Part shown: piece after piece, positions 53,908 to 62,927 of the stretch | Numbering within the stretch: the stretch's first letter is position 1 | Layout: every line of letters starts with the position of its first letter | Source of the DNA: Halomonas elongata | GTDB lineage: Bacteria; Pseudomonadota; Gammaproteobacteria; Pseudomonadales; Halomonadaceae | Reading direction: 5' to 3' | Length of the DNA: 64,000 nt | NCBI RefSeq assembly: GCF_029081005.1 | Contig: NZ_JAJQTQ010000019.1 | Coordinates: 1 to 64,000 of the forward strand | Position numbers and translations under genes: made by a program | The notes under the pieces: model-generated | What the model saw: the letters and a program-made list of their open reading frames with translations, nothing else | What the model was told of the DNA's origin: nothing | Database searches by the model: none

Positions 53908-56667
53908 TTACTGTGACAGCAACATGTCAGGCGGAGTCGGTGAGATGGCCGGTGCTTCCGGCAGTTCCATGACCAGACAGGCGCCGCCGAGGTCGCAGTC
54001 GTTCTCGATCCATAGCCGACCGCCCAGGTGGGCGACGATGCCTCGGCTGATGGGCAGGCCGAGCCCGCTGCCTCGGGGCCGGCTTCGTGTGGTGCCGGCG
54101 TCGGGGTGAGGGAGCTGGTGGAATTTCTCGAAGACCCGTTCGCGTTCCGATTCGTCGATGCCCGGGCCGTTGTCGGCGACGGCGAGACGGAAACCTCGCC
54201 TGTGCCGGGTCAGCCGCAGCGAGATCCGGGGCATGCCGGCATCGGCAAACTTGCCGGCGTTGTCGATCAGGTTGATGATCACCTGTTCCAGACGGTCCGG
54301 ATCGCCGATCACCTCGGCGGTGTCGACCTCGCAGGCGATCTCCAGCGCGATGCCGCGTTCTTCCAGGGGGTGGTGCATCGCGTCCAGTGCCTGGCGGGTC
54401 AGGGCCGCGAGATCCAGCCGATGCGGCTCCAGGGTCAGTCGACCGCTCTCCAGGCGTGCCAGGTCGAGGATTTCCTCGATCAGGCGTGATAGCCGCTGAC
54501 TCTCCCTCACCACGACGTCCAGGAAGTGTTCTCGCCGCTGTTCGGTCAGGTCGCGATTGTCGCGCAGGATCTCGGCGAAGGCGCGGATCGAGGTCAGGGG
54601 AGTGCGCAGCTCATGGCTGACCATGGCCACGAATTCGTCCTTGAGGCGGTCGAGTTCTCGCAACCGATCGTTGGCTTCGCGAAGTTCCTGTCCGATGCGT
54701 GCGAGCTCACGGGATTTCTGCTCGAGGCGTCGGTTCATCTCCAGGGTTTCCGAGGTGGTGTCGAGGATGCGCAGGATCGCGTCCAGGTCCAGCGCCTCGC
54801 CGCGCACCACCGAATCGATCAGCACCCGGGCCGAGGCATTGCCCAGGGCTCCGGCCAGGGCCTGCTCGGCCCGGGCGACCAGGGCCGTGGAGGCCGACTG
54901 GTCATCGGCGTCGTCCGGGGCGTGATCGGCGAAGACGCGTTGGGTGGCCGCGGTGCCGAGGTAACGGTCGAGCAGAGCGCGCAATTCGCCGCGCAGGGTG
55001 TGACCGCGCCATAGCGACGTCTGATCGAGCCGGGGGTGGAGGGCCTCGGTGAACAAGGCGGCCTGGGTCTGTTCCAGCGGCGAGGCACGACTGAACAACG
55101 ATACACCGATCAGCAGGCCGATGTTGGCGGCGAGACTCCAGAACAACGAGTGGGTGTAGATGTCCCAGTCCTCCAGGCCGAACAGCGCGTAGGGGCGCAA
55201 CCAGTCGATGCCGATGGGGCCCTGGGTGAGCAGGTCGGCGTTCAACCAGCCCGATTGGGCGAAACCGGGGATCAACAGGGTCCAGGCCCACACCAGGATG
55301 CCGGCGGACATGCCCAGCCCCGCGCCGAGCCGGTTGGCGCCGCGCCAGTAGAGGCCGATCAGCAGGGCGGGCGTGAACTGCGCGACCGCGGCAAAGGACA
55401 CCAGGCCGATGGTGACCAGGCTGTAGGCGTCGCCGATCAGAGCATGATAGCTGTAGCCCAGCAGCAGGATGCCGAGGATGGCGACGCGTCGGATGCCCAG
55501 GACGCGGTTGGCCAGGGAGCCTGAATGGCCACGGTGCAGATGCCGTGAACGCAGCAGCAGCGGCATCACCAACTGGTTGCTGACCATGGTCGAGAGGGCG
55601 ATGGTCTCGACGATCATCATGCCGGTCGCGGCCGAGAGACCGCCGATGAAGACCAGAACCGGCAGGCCATCGACACCCGCGGCCATGGGCAGGGTCAGCA
55701 CGAAACTGTCCGGGTCCTCGCCGCTGCCGCCGAGCAGGCCGGCCATGGCGATGGGAATCACGAAGAGGTTGATGACCAGCAGGTAAAGGGGAAACAGCCA
55801 GGCGGCGCGCTGGATGTGTCGTTCGTCGACATTTTCCACGACCAGCACCTGGAACTGGCGGGGCAGACCGAGAAAGGCCAGGAAGGCCAGCACCAGCATG
55901 CCGACCCAGCCGAGTGCGCCGCCGGGGACCGATTCCAGGCTCAGGGCGTCGGTAAGCGCCGGTGAAGCGGCGACCTGTCTGAAGAGATCGCCGGGGCCCT
56001 GGTAGAGCACGAAAACGGTGAAGATGCCCACCGCCAGGAAGGCGGCCAGCTTGACCAGGGATTCGAAGGCGATGGCGGCGACCATGCCTTCATGTCGCTC
56101 GCTGGCGTCCAGATGGCGGGTGCCGAAGAGGATGATGAACACGGCCAGGACCAGGGCTACCCAGAAGGAGCGATCGGTCCAGAAACTGGCCTCTGCAGTG
56201 GCCATCGGGCTCTCGGGGACGTAGTCGACCAGCACCGCATGACTCAGGGTGATGGCCTTGAGCTGCAGGGCAATATAGGGGGTGGTGCCGACCAGGGCGA
56301 TCAGGGCGACCAGCGCACCGAGGCCGGCGCTCTTGCCATAGCGAGCGCTGATGAAATCGGCGATGGAGGTGATGCGGTGGGTGGTGGCGATGCGCACCAT
56401 CTTGCGGATCACCAGGGGCGCCATGAGCATCGCCAGGGTGGGCCCCAGATAGATCAGCAGGAAACCCGGACCGGCTTCGGCGGCGCGACCGACGCTGCCA
56501 TAGAAGGTCCAGGCGGTACAGTAGACGGCGATGGACAGGGCATAGACGGTGGGAGAGCCGATCACCGAACGTCCCTGCTCGGCGCGCCGGTCCCCCCAGG
56601 CGGCGATGACGAAGAGCAGCGCCAGGTAGCCGAAGGCGATCACCAGGACTACGACATCGTCTCTCAT
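53908..56667 (-). CDS. Symporter-like sensor histidine kinase (SSS-HK fusion)
   Basis: A 919-residue protein. Residues 1 to about 560 form a sodium:solute symporter-like domain with about 13 helices. A cytoplasmic linker with a coiled coil (about 630-670) follows, then the kinase: H-box with phospho-His about 685 (V-S-H-E-L-R-T-P-L), N-box I-N-L-I-D-N-A-G-K, G-box D-N-G-P-G-I and G-S-G-L-G-L-P-I. This is the CbrA/CrbS (MxtR) design, in which transport or carbon/energy status may be sensed through the transporter part. No PAS domain is evident in the linker. It ends an operon with a lone receiver and an unusual exonuclease. Confidence 0.9.
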   Translation of the reverse strand: MRDDVVVLVIAFGYLALLFVIAAWGDRRAEQGRSVIGSPTVYALSIAVYCTAWTFYGSVGRAAEAGPGFLLIYLGPTLAMLMAPLVIRKMVRIATTHRITSIADFISARYGKSAGLGALVALIALVGTTPYIALQLKAITLSHAVLVDYVPESPMATAEASFWTDRSFWVALVLAVFIILFGTRHLDASERHEGMVAAIAFESLVKLAAFLAVGIFTVFVLYQGPGDLFRQVAASPALTDALSLESVPGGALGWVGMLVLAFLAFLGLPRQFQVLVVENVDERHIQRAAWLFPLYLLVINLFVIPIAMAGLLGGSGEDPDSFVLTLPMAAGVDGLPVLVFIGGLSAATGMMIVETIALSTMVSNQLVMPLLLRSRHLHRGHSGSLANRVLGIRRVAILGILLLGYSYHALIGDAYSLVTIGLVSFAAVAQFTPALLIGLYWRGANRLGAGLGMSAGILVWAWTLLIPGFAQSGWLNADLLTQGPIGIDWLRPYALFGLEDWDIYTHSLFWSLAANIGLLIGVSLFSRASPLEQTQAALFTEALHPRLDQTSLWRGHTLRGELRALLDRYLGTAATQRVFADHAPDDADDQSASTALVARAEQALAGALGNASARVLIDSVVRGEALDLDAILRILDTTSETLEMNRRLEQKSRELARIGQELREANDRLRELDRLKDEFVAMVSHELRTPLTSIRAFAEILRDNRDLTEQRREHFLDVVVRESQRLSRLIEEILDLARLESGRLTLEPHRLDLAALTRQALDAMHHPLEERGIALEIACEVDTAEVIGDPDRLEQVIINLIDNAGKFADAGMPRISLRLTRHRRGFRLAVADNGPGIDESERERVFEKFHQLPHPDAGTTRSRPRGSGLGLPISRGIVAHLGGRLWIENDCDLGGACLVMELPEAPAISPTPPDMLLSQ

Positions 56668-56673
56668 GACCCT

Positions 56674-56859
56674 TCACTCCCCGCGTCGATCTTCCATCAG
56701 CCAGGCCATCAAGGCGATGACGCTTCCCCAGGCCAGGAAGAGGTAGAGTGGCAAGCCGCCGTCGAGTCGATCGGCGATCAGCAACAGTGGCGGCGTGAAC
56801 AGCATCGTGGCCAGGGCGATCAGGGCGACGAGGCGTTCCTTGCGGTGCGGGGCATTCAT
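56674..56859 (-). CDS. Small two-helix membrane protein between exonuclease and kinase
   Basis: A 61-residue protein with two hydrophobic stretches (about 10-28 and 36-55) separated by a short loop, with basic ends. Its ATG overlaps the exonuclease stop (TGA at 56858-56856), and the kinase starts six bases after its stop. The position in front of a symporter-type protein recalls the small subunits encoded before some SSS symporters (DUF4212/DUF485) and CbrX before cbrA. A structural or regulatory partner of the kinase is suggested. Confidence 0.7.
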   Translation of the reverse strand: MNAPHRKERLVALIALATMLFTPPLLLIADRLDGGLPLYLFLAWGSVIALMAWLMEDRRGE

Positions 56860-58898
56860 GAGGAGCAGGCATCCTCCCGATCGAGGGCCGTGGCCTGCAA
56901 GGCCAGGGCTTGCGACAGGGTTTCGATGCCCCTGGCCTCCAGTCGCAGCATCAGTACCAGCCACAGTCGGGCGGTGACCCTGGCGTCACCCAGCGCGGTG
57001 TGGCGGGTCCCCGGGGTGAAGCGCAGGCCGTAACGTGCCGCCAGGCTATCGAGATCGTGGCCTTCCAGGCCGGGATCGAGGGCGCGCGAGAGCAGCAGGG
57101 TATCGAGTACCGGCATCTCGAAGGTGGTGGCCCCGGACTGGATCGCGAGCATGTCGAAGGCCGCATTGTGGGCCAGCAGTACGGCGCCTCCGACATAGTC
57201 GCGAAAACGCGGCAGGACCTGTTCGGCCGTCGGTGCGCCTTCGACATCCCGGTCGGCCAGACCATGGATGGCGGTGCTGGCCGCAGGGATCGGCCGGCGG
57301 GGGTCGATGCGTTGTTCGAAGGTCTCGTCGGCCAGGACGCGTCCATTGACGATGCGGCAGGCGCCGAGACTGATCAGTCGGTCACCTTCGCGCAGGGCCA
57401 GGCCGGTGGTTTCGGTATCGAAGGCGATGATCTCCAGGTCACGCAGGGCGCGGTTGGCAAGATCGGCACCCGGGGCCGGGAGATGGGCGATCGCGAAATC
57501 GTGGAATTCCGGACGCGGCGGGATGTCCCGGCGGGGCGCGCCGGCTCGGGGTAATGCCGGCAAGGGCAGGCGCAATCTGGCCCAGTCGCCGTCGGCGAGG
57601 CTCCAGGCGTCGCTGGCGTGTTGCCGCAGTACATCCTCGACACGGGGCGAGTGGGGGAGACGGTCGAGGCGCCGGTGCCGCCAGGCATCGAGGTGACACT
57701 GTGCAAGCGGCTTTCCCTTCCAGCAGAGGTCCAGATAGACGCGGTGGTTGCCGAGGCATAATTCGCCGTCGAAGTCGGAATGCCCGGTGTGCTCGGTAAG
57801 GGTCGCGAGCAGTTCGACGAGGGCCTCGAGCAGGACCGGGGCGTCACCCTTGAGCCAGGACGGCATGCCGACGGGCGTGACGGTCGGTGTGGTCAAGCGT
57901 TCGCTCAGGGTGGCCCAGAGATCGTTCGACCAGAGGGGGACCAGGCGCTCGCCCTGACGCCGCAGGTCGTCATGCACGCTACCCAGACGCTCGAGGCTGG
58001 CGCCCAGGGCATCACCCTCCTCGTCGATGACGGCTTCGAGGCGACGGCGCAGCTCGGGGGAGTCGTCGCGAGGGAGGTGGGCGAGGGCGTCGGCGGCACT
58101 GATCAGGCCGGCGCCGTGACGGCGCAGCGACGGCAGCAGACCGTCGAGCTCGGCCTGTGGCCCGACCTCGCGGGCCCAGGTCGTGGTGGCATCGGTCAAC
58201 GTCAACAGGGTCTCGTCACTGGAGACGCGGCGCAAGTCGACGTGCAGCCAGTGATCGGCATGCGGAATCAGCACCTCGCGACAGCCACCATCGTCGGGCA
58301 GCCGCGCCATGACATCGATGAGCCCTTTCGCCGACAGCAGGGTGCCGAGATCCTTGCCCAGCCCCAGACCGGGGTGAGGTGCGAAGAGGCGTTCGGCGGC
58401 CTGGTTGTAGAGCAGCAGGCGGTGATGGCGATCACATAGCAGCAGGGGAGTGTCCAGGGTCTGCAGCAAGGCTTCGAGCCGTTGGCGAACTCGTGTCGCT
58501 TCCCGTGCGCCATCCGCGTGGGCATTGTCCAGTCGTCGGCGGTCATCCCGCCAGGTGGCGTGCACGCGCTCCAGGTCGGGACCCAGGCCACGCAACCAGC
58601 CTTCCGGCGGCGAAATGTCCGGGGCATCGGGATTGGCGGCCAGTCGGGCCAGCTGGCCCTGCAAATGGCGTAATGGCGTGAACAGCCAGCGTTCGAGGAA
58701 GAGGCCGGCGGCGAGCAGGGTGATGCCACCGGAGAAGCAACCGAGCCACAGGATCAGCCGAGCCATGCCGTGGGGTTGGTAGAGGCTATCCAGCCAGGCG
58801 GCGAAGAGCGCACCACCGAGCAGGCCGATGCCGCTCAGCAACAGCCAGAGCCCCACCAGGCGCTGACGCCGGGGAAGACCGGACGCGTGCCAGGCCAT
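56856..58898 (-). CDS. Membrane-anchored PAS-like / DEDDh 3'-5' exonuclease fusion
   Basis: A 680-residue protein. Two N-terminal helices (about 14-35 and 45-67) are followed by a HAMP-like linker (W-L-F-T-P-L-R-H-L), a PAS-like segment (about 135-215, L-L-L-C-D-R-H-H-R-L-L-L-Y-N-Q-A-A) and a region resembling a degenerate kinase dimerisation/ATPase part. The C-terminal 190 residues form a DnaQ-like exonuclease: Asp494 and Glu496 (F-D-T-E-T-T-G), Asp582 (H-N-A-A-F-D), His633 and Asp638 (H-T-A-L-G-D). Linking a signalling membrane body to a nuclease is rare. It is coupled at both ends to signalling genes. Confidence 0.8.
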   Translation of the reverse strand: MAWHASGLPRRQRLVGLWLLLSGIGLLGGALFAAWLDSLYQPHGMARLILWLGCFSGGITLLAAGLFLERWLFTPLRHLQGQLARLAANPDAPDISPPEGWLRGLGPDLERVHATWRDDRRRLDNAHADGAREATRVRQRLEALLQTLDTPLLLCDRHHRLLLYNQAAERLFAPHPGLGLGKDLGTLLSAKGLIDVMARLPDDGGCREVLIPHADHWLHVDLRRVSSDETLLTLTDATTTWAREVGPQAELDGLLPSLRRHGAGLISAADALAHLPRDDSPELRRRLEAVIDEEGDALGASLERLGSVHDDLRRQGERLVPLWSNDLWATLSERLTTPTVTPVGMPSWLKGDAPVLLEALVELLATLTEHTGHSDFDGELCLGNHRVYLDLCWKGKPLAQCHLDAWRHRRLDRLPHSPRVEDVLRQHASDAWSLADGDWARLRLPLPALPRAGAPRRDIPPRPEFHDFAIAHLPAPGADLANRALRDLEIIAFDTETTGLALREGDRLISLGACRIVNGRVLADETFEQRIDPRRPIPAASTAIHGLADRDVEGAPTAEQVLPRFRDYVGGAVLLAHNAAFDMLAIQSGATTFEMPVLDTLLLSRALDPGLEGHDLDSLAARYGLRFTPGTRHTALGDARVTARLWLVLMLRLEARGIETLSQALALQATALDREDACSS

Positions 58899-59269
58899 CA
58901 GGTGTCACCATCGAGCAGGGCCCGGACCTGGTCGACCAGTGCCCGGGTCGAGAAAGGCTTGGTGATATAGTCGTCGGCGCCCAGTGCCAGCCCTTTCTCG
59001 CGTTCCACCTCGCGGCCGTGGGCGGTGAGCATGATGATCGGCAGATGTCGGTGAGCGGGATCACCGCGGAGACGCTCGAGCACTTCGAAGCCGCCGATGC
59101 CGGGCAGGCTGATATCGAGCAGCACCAGGTCGGGAGCGCTTTCGGCGATGAGGCGCAGCGCGGCCTCGCCATCCTCGGCGGTGGTGACCTCGAAGCCGGC
59201 CTGTTCCATCAGGAATTCCAGCGACAGCACGATATTGGGTTCATCGTCGACCACCAGCACACGGGCCAT
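58898..59269 (-). CDS. Stand-alone response-regulator receiver
   Basis: A 123-residue CheY-like protein with no output domain. The acidic pocket is Asp8-Asp9, the phospho-acceptor is Asp52 (L-L-D-I-S-L-P-G), Thr83 is in M-L-T-A, and Lys104 is in Y-I-T-K-P-F. Its stop overlaps the exonuclease start (ATGA). It is the first gene of the operon that ends in the symporter-kinase, hence the likely phosphotransfer partner. Confidence 0.9.
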   Translation of the reverse strand: MARVLVVDDEPNIVLSLEFLMEQAGFEVTTAEDGEAALRLIAESAPDLVLLDISLPGIGGFEVLERLRGDPAHRHLPIIMLTAHGREVEREKGLALGADDYITKPFSTRALVDQVRALLDGDT

Positions 59270-59439
59270 GCGCGCTCCCTTTTGCTCTCATCGTGATAGG
59301 CGAGGCTTTTCGAACCAGTCTAGTGGCCTCGGCATGGGGGGCAAAGACGACCTTGGGCCAAGTCTGTCGTCGGTCACGGGCTCGTCGGTACCCTTGCCGT
59401 CATCTAGACTGGCGGCTGCATTCGGCAGGGAGAGGTTTC

Positions 59440-60117
59440 ATGATTCATGTCCATCATCTGGAAAATTCGCGCTCGCAGCGGGTGATCTGGTGTCTCGAGG
59501 AGCTCGGCGTCGACTACGAGCTCGTGACCTATCGACGTGACCCCGAGACGATGCTGGCGCCGGCGTCGCTCAAGGAGGTGCATCCGCTGGGCAAGGCACC
59601 AGTGATCACCGACGAAGGGCGCGATGGCCGGGCGGTGGCCGAGTCGGGTGCCATCCTTGAATACCTGGTGGAGCGCCATGACGAGGAGGGCCGGCTGGTG
59701 CCGGTGGCGGGCAGTGACGCGCGGGAGCGTTATCGTTTCTGGCTGCACCATGCCGAAGGCTCGGCGATGCCACCCCTGGTGATGCGACTGGTCTTCTCGC
59801 GACTGGGCAAGCCGCCGGTGCCGGGCTTGATGCGCCCGCTGGGGCGTCAGTTCGCCAAGGGTGTCGAGCGCCGTTTCCTAGGGCCGCGGCTGCGCGAGTT
59901 GTCGGCCTTCTGGAACGTGACGCTGGCCGAGTCATCCTGGTTTGCCGGCGACAGCTTCTCGGCGGCGGATATCCAGATGAGCTTTCCGATCCTGGCGCTG
60001 GAGAGCCGAGGCGGTCTCGCGGATCTACCGCACCTGGCGGATTTCCTGGCGCGCTGTCGGGCACGAGAGGCATATCGTCGCGCCGTCGATGTTGGTGGCA
60101 AGTTCTCGGTGGTATGA
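59440..60117 (+). CDS. Glutathione S-transferase family protein
   Basis: A 225-residue GST. The ATG at 59440 follows AGGGAGAGG. The thioredoxin-like domain (1-80) has S-R-S-Q-R-V (residues 9-14 region) and the E-S-G-A-I-L-E-Y-L glutathione motif; the all-helical domain follows with F-A-G-D-S-F-S-A-A-D-I. Substrate is not predictable. It overlaps the next gene by four bases. Confidence 0.88.
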   Translation: MIHVHHLENSRSQRVIWCLEELGVDYELVTYRRDPETMLAPASLKEVHPLGKAPVITDEGRDGRAVAESGAILEYLVERHDEEGRLVPVAGSDARERYRFWLHHAEGSAMPPLVMRLVFSRLGKPPVPGLMRPLGRQFAKGVERRFLGPRLRELSAFWNVTLAESSWFAGDSFSAADIQMSFPILALESRGGLADLPHLADFLARCRAREAYRRAVDVGGKFSVV

Positions 60118-61175
60118 CGCAGATGATGCGAGGACTCCTGCTTTCAGCCTATGCCGCGGCCAGTCATCGGCAATGGGCCAACGGAGTGGAGCGTTGGCTG
60201 GATGACGTCGACTGGACGCGACTCGAACTGCCGCCCCGGCATTTCGCCTGGCGGATTCGCGGCAATCCCCTCACCTGGATGCTCCGCGAGGGGGAAGCCC
60301 TGTCGCGAGAGTATGACGTCATCCTGGCCACCTCGATGGCCGACCTGGCCACACTGGTCGGTCTCTACCCCCATCTGGGTCGTGCGCACAAGGTCGTCTA
60401 TTTCCATGAAAACCAGTTCGCCTATCCACTCGCCGAGCGGCAGAGGCAGAGGGGCGAGCCCTTGATGGTCAACCTCTATACGGCGCTGGCGGCGGATACC
60501 CTGGTGTTCAACAGCGCCTACAATCGTGACAGCTTCATCGACGGCGCCCGGGGCTTTCTCAAGCGCCTGCCCGAGAATCTGCCTGCGGTGGTGCCGCTCG
60601 AGGCGCTGCGTGACCGGGCCCGGATCCTGCCGGTACCGATCGAGGCGGAGCCCGCGAGCCCACCGGGACAAGGCGACATCATCGTCTGGAACCATCGCTG
60701 GGAGTATGACAAGAATCCCGAGGCCTTCTTCGGGGCGCTGTTCGGACTGGCCGAGCGTGGCGTGAACTTTAGGCTGGCGGTGATGGGGCAGCGTTTTCGT
60801 GACTGTCCCGCCATCTTTGATCAGGCGTGGGAGCGCCTGGGTGAGCATCTGGTGTGCTGGGGGCCGCAGTCCAGCGAGGCGTACCTCCATTGGCTCGATG
60901 AAGGGGCGCTGGTGGTCTCCACGACCCATCATGAGTTCCAGGGCCTGGCGATCATGGAGGCTGTGCGTCATGGCTGCGTGCCTCTGGTGCCGGACAGGCT
61001 CTGCTTCCCCGACTTCTATGAGGATCGGTTTCGCTATCGGGACGACCGCGAGCTCGAAACGCGACTCGAGGCCTGGCTGACGAGTCCGGCGAGTCGGCCA
61101 TCACCACCGGACAGCGAGGCCTGGACCTGGCCGGCCCTGTTGCCCGGTTATCGCGACCTGCTTCGGCTATCGTGA
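60114..61175 (+). CDS. tRNA-queuosine alpha-mannosyltransferase homologue (DUF3524/GTDC1 family)
   Basis: A 353-residue GT-B glycosyltransferase. The N-terminal DUF3524 domain starts L-L-L-S-A-Y-A-A-A-S-H-R-Q-W and contains Y-F-H-E-N-Q-F-A-Y-P; the C-terminal sugar-nucleotide domain has W-N-H-R-W-E-Y-D-K-N-P and H-H-E-F-Q-G-L-A-I-M-E-A-V. These are the motifs of GTDC1 (QTMAN), which mannosylates queuosine at the wobble position of tRNA-Asp. A role in tRNA modification is likely but unproven in bacteria. ATGA overlap couples it to the GST gene. Confidence 0.78.
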   Translation: MTQMMRGLLLSAYAAASHRQWANGVERWLDDVDWTRLELPPRHFAWRIRGNPLTWMLREGEALSREYDVILATSMADLATLVGLYPHLGRAHKVVYFHENQFAYPLAERQRQRGEPLMVNLYTALAADTLVFNSAYNRDSFIDGARGFLKRLPENLPAVVPLEALRDRARILPVPIEAEPASPPGQGDIIVWNHRWEYDKNPEAFFGALFGLAERGVNFRLAVMGQRFRDCPAIFDQAWERLGEHLVCWGPQSSEAYLHWLDEGALVVSTTHHEFQGLAIMEAVRHGCVPLVPDRLCFPDFYEDRFRYRDDRELETRLEAWLTSPASRPSPPDSEAWTWPALLPGYRDLLRLS

Positions 61176-61286
61176 CCGGCTGTTCCGGCCGTCGACCTCG
61201 ACGGGCCATCGCGACCGCATGGCTCGGCGCTCGTGGATCTTGTCTCGAGGCGCCACATCTCGTCCCGTCGGGCGATGGGACAGGCT

Positions 61287-61922
61287 TCAGAGGTCGACCT
61301 TGTCCGGGTACTCGCAGAGATCCTCGATCACGCAGCTGCCGCAGCGCGGCTTGCGCGCCACGCAGGTGTAGCGCCCGTGGAGGATCAGCCAGTGGTGCGC
61401 ATCCTTGCGGAAATCCCAGGGCACGTAACGCAGCAGTTTCTGTTCCACTTCGTTCACGTTCTTGCCCTTGGCCAGGCCGGTGCGATTGGAGACCCGGAAA
61501 ATATGGGTGTCCACGGCGATGGTGGGTTCGCCGAAGGCGGTGTTGAGGATCACGTTGGCGGTCTTGCGGCCCACGCCGGGCAAGGCTTCGAGGGCGGTGC
61601 GCGAACGGGGCACCTCGCCAGCGTGCTTGTCCTCCAGAAGGCGGCAGGTCTTCATCAGATTCTCGGCCTTGGTGTTGTACAGGCCGATTGTCTTGATGTG
61701 TTCCTTCAGGCCATCCAGGCCCAGTTCGAGAATGGTGGCGGGCGTATTGGCCACGGGAAACAGCCGCGCGGTGGCCTTGTTGACCCCCACGTCGGTGGCC
61801 TGGGCGGACAGCAACACGGCGGTGAGCAGCTCGAAGGGCGTGTTCCAGTCGAGCTCCGTGGTCGGCTCGGGATTGTGCTCGCGCAATCTGACGAAGATCT
61901 CGTGGCGTTTCTGAGCGTTCAT
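61287..61922 (-). CDS. nth: Endonuclease III
   Basis: A 211-residue DNA glycosylase/AP lyase. The helix-hairpin-helix L-P-G-V-G-R-K-T-A provides the catalytic Lys, V-D-T-H-I-F-R the Asp, and C-x6-C-x2-C-x5-C at the C terminus holds the 4Fe-4S cluster. It removes oxidised pyrimidines. It follows the RnfB-like gene by 21 bp on the same strand. Confidence 0.96.
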   Translation of the reverse strand: MNAQKRHEIFVRLREHNPEPTTELDWNTPFELLTAVLLSAQATDVGVNKATARLFPVANTPATILELGLDGLKEHIKTIGLYNTKAENLMKTCRLLEDKHAGEVPRSRTALEALPGVGRKTANVILNTAFGEPTIAVDTHIFRVSNRTGLAKGKNVNEVEQKLLRYVPWDFRKDAHHWLILHGRYTCVARKPRCGSCVIEDLCEYPDKVDL

Positions 61923-61943
61923 GACAGATCGATTCCGGGCTGA

Positions 61944-62918
61944 TCAATGAGAAGGGCGGGAAAGCGACTCGCGAGCTTCCTCGAGGACGCGCTCGGCGCG
62001 CTCGAGTTGGTGGCGGGCGGCGTCGATGGCATCGTCGTCGCCTTGCCGTTCGGCATGGGCCAGTTGCTGTCGGGCGCGGCGTCGGGCCTGTTCGGCAGCG
62101 TTGACGGCGAAGCGGCGCTGACGATCGGCCGGGGCGGGCCGTGCCGATCCTCCGGCGCTTTCCAGCTGCCGGTCGATATCGGCGAGGCGCGAGCGTAGCT
62201 CATCGGCGCGACGCTCGATTTCCTGACGCTCGGTGGCGGCGAGGTCGACGTTCTGCCGTTGTCGGTCGAGTCGCTTGAGGCTGGCGAGCAGGCTGACCCG
62301 GGTGGTGCGCAGGCCGTTCGAGGATGAGGCCGGGTTGCCGCCGGGCGACGGGGTCGGCACGGTGCGTTTCGCCTGGCGTTCGGCGCGGCGTTGTCGTTTT
62401 TCCTCGGCCTGGCGGGCGAGTCGCCGGTTGCGGGCGTCGTGGCGTTGTCGGCCGAGGGTCGCGCGTCTTGCCAGGTAGTCACGCTGTGCGTATTCGTCGT
62501 GAGCCGCCTGCCATTCCGGGTGCGGCAGCAGGTCGATACAGTCGACCGGGCAGGGCGCCACGCACAGCTCGCAGCCGGTGCATTCGCTTTCGATCACCGT
62601 GTGCATCTGCTTGGCGGCGCCAAGGATGGCATCCACGGGGCAGGCCTGAATGCACTTGGTGCAGCCGATGCATTCGTCCTCGCGAATTCGTGCGACCAGT
62701 GGCGACTGGGCGGGTTGCTCGAGCGGCAACGAAGAGCGGCCGGTCAATTCGGCGAGGCGCTCGACGGTCTCGTCGCCGCCGGGGGGACAGCGATTGATCG
62801 GCTCGCCTTCGGCGATGGCCTCGGCGTAGGGACGACAGCCATCGTGACCGCACTTGCCGCATTGGGTCTGCGGCAGTGCGGCGTCGATGGCCTCGATCAA
62901 GGTCGGCTGTTCCGTCAC
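61944..62918 (-). CDS. Soluble RnfB/RsxB-like ferredoxin with long basic C-terminal tail
   Basis: A 324-residue Fe-S protein. An RnfB-type [4Fe-4S] domain (C20, C23, C28, C45; [10 protein letters not shown]) is followed by two bacterial ferredoxin clusters ([12 protein letters not shown] and [12 protein letters not shown]). The N-terminal membrane helix of normal RnfB is missing, and about 180 Arg/Gln/Ala-rich residues, predicted coiled coil, extend the C terminus. The other rnf genes are absent between metG and nth, where gammaproteobacteria often keep rnfABCDGE. It is probably a soluble electron carrier; a role with endonuclease III is possible. Confidence 0.85.
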   Translation of the reverse strand: MTEQPTLIEAIDAALPQTQCGKCGHDGCRPYAEAIAEGEPINRCPPGGDETVERLAELTGRSSLPLEQPAQSPLVARIREDECIGCTKCIQACPVDAILGAAKQMHTVIESECTGCELCVAPCPVDCIDLLPHPEWQAAHDEYAQRDYLARRATLGRQRHDARNRRLARQAEEKRQRRAERQAKRTVPTPSPGGNPASSSNGLRTTRVSLLASLKRLDRQRQNVDLAATERQEIERRADELRSRLADIDRQLESAGGSARPAPADRQRRFAVNAAEQARRRARQQLAHAERQGDDDAIDAARHQLERAERVLEEARESLSRPSH

Positions 62919-62927
62919 CGCGCCGGC

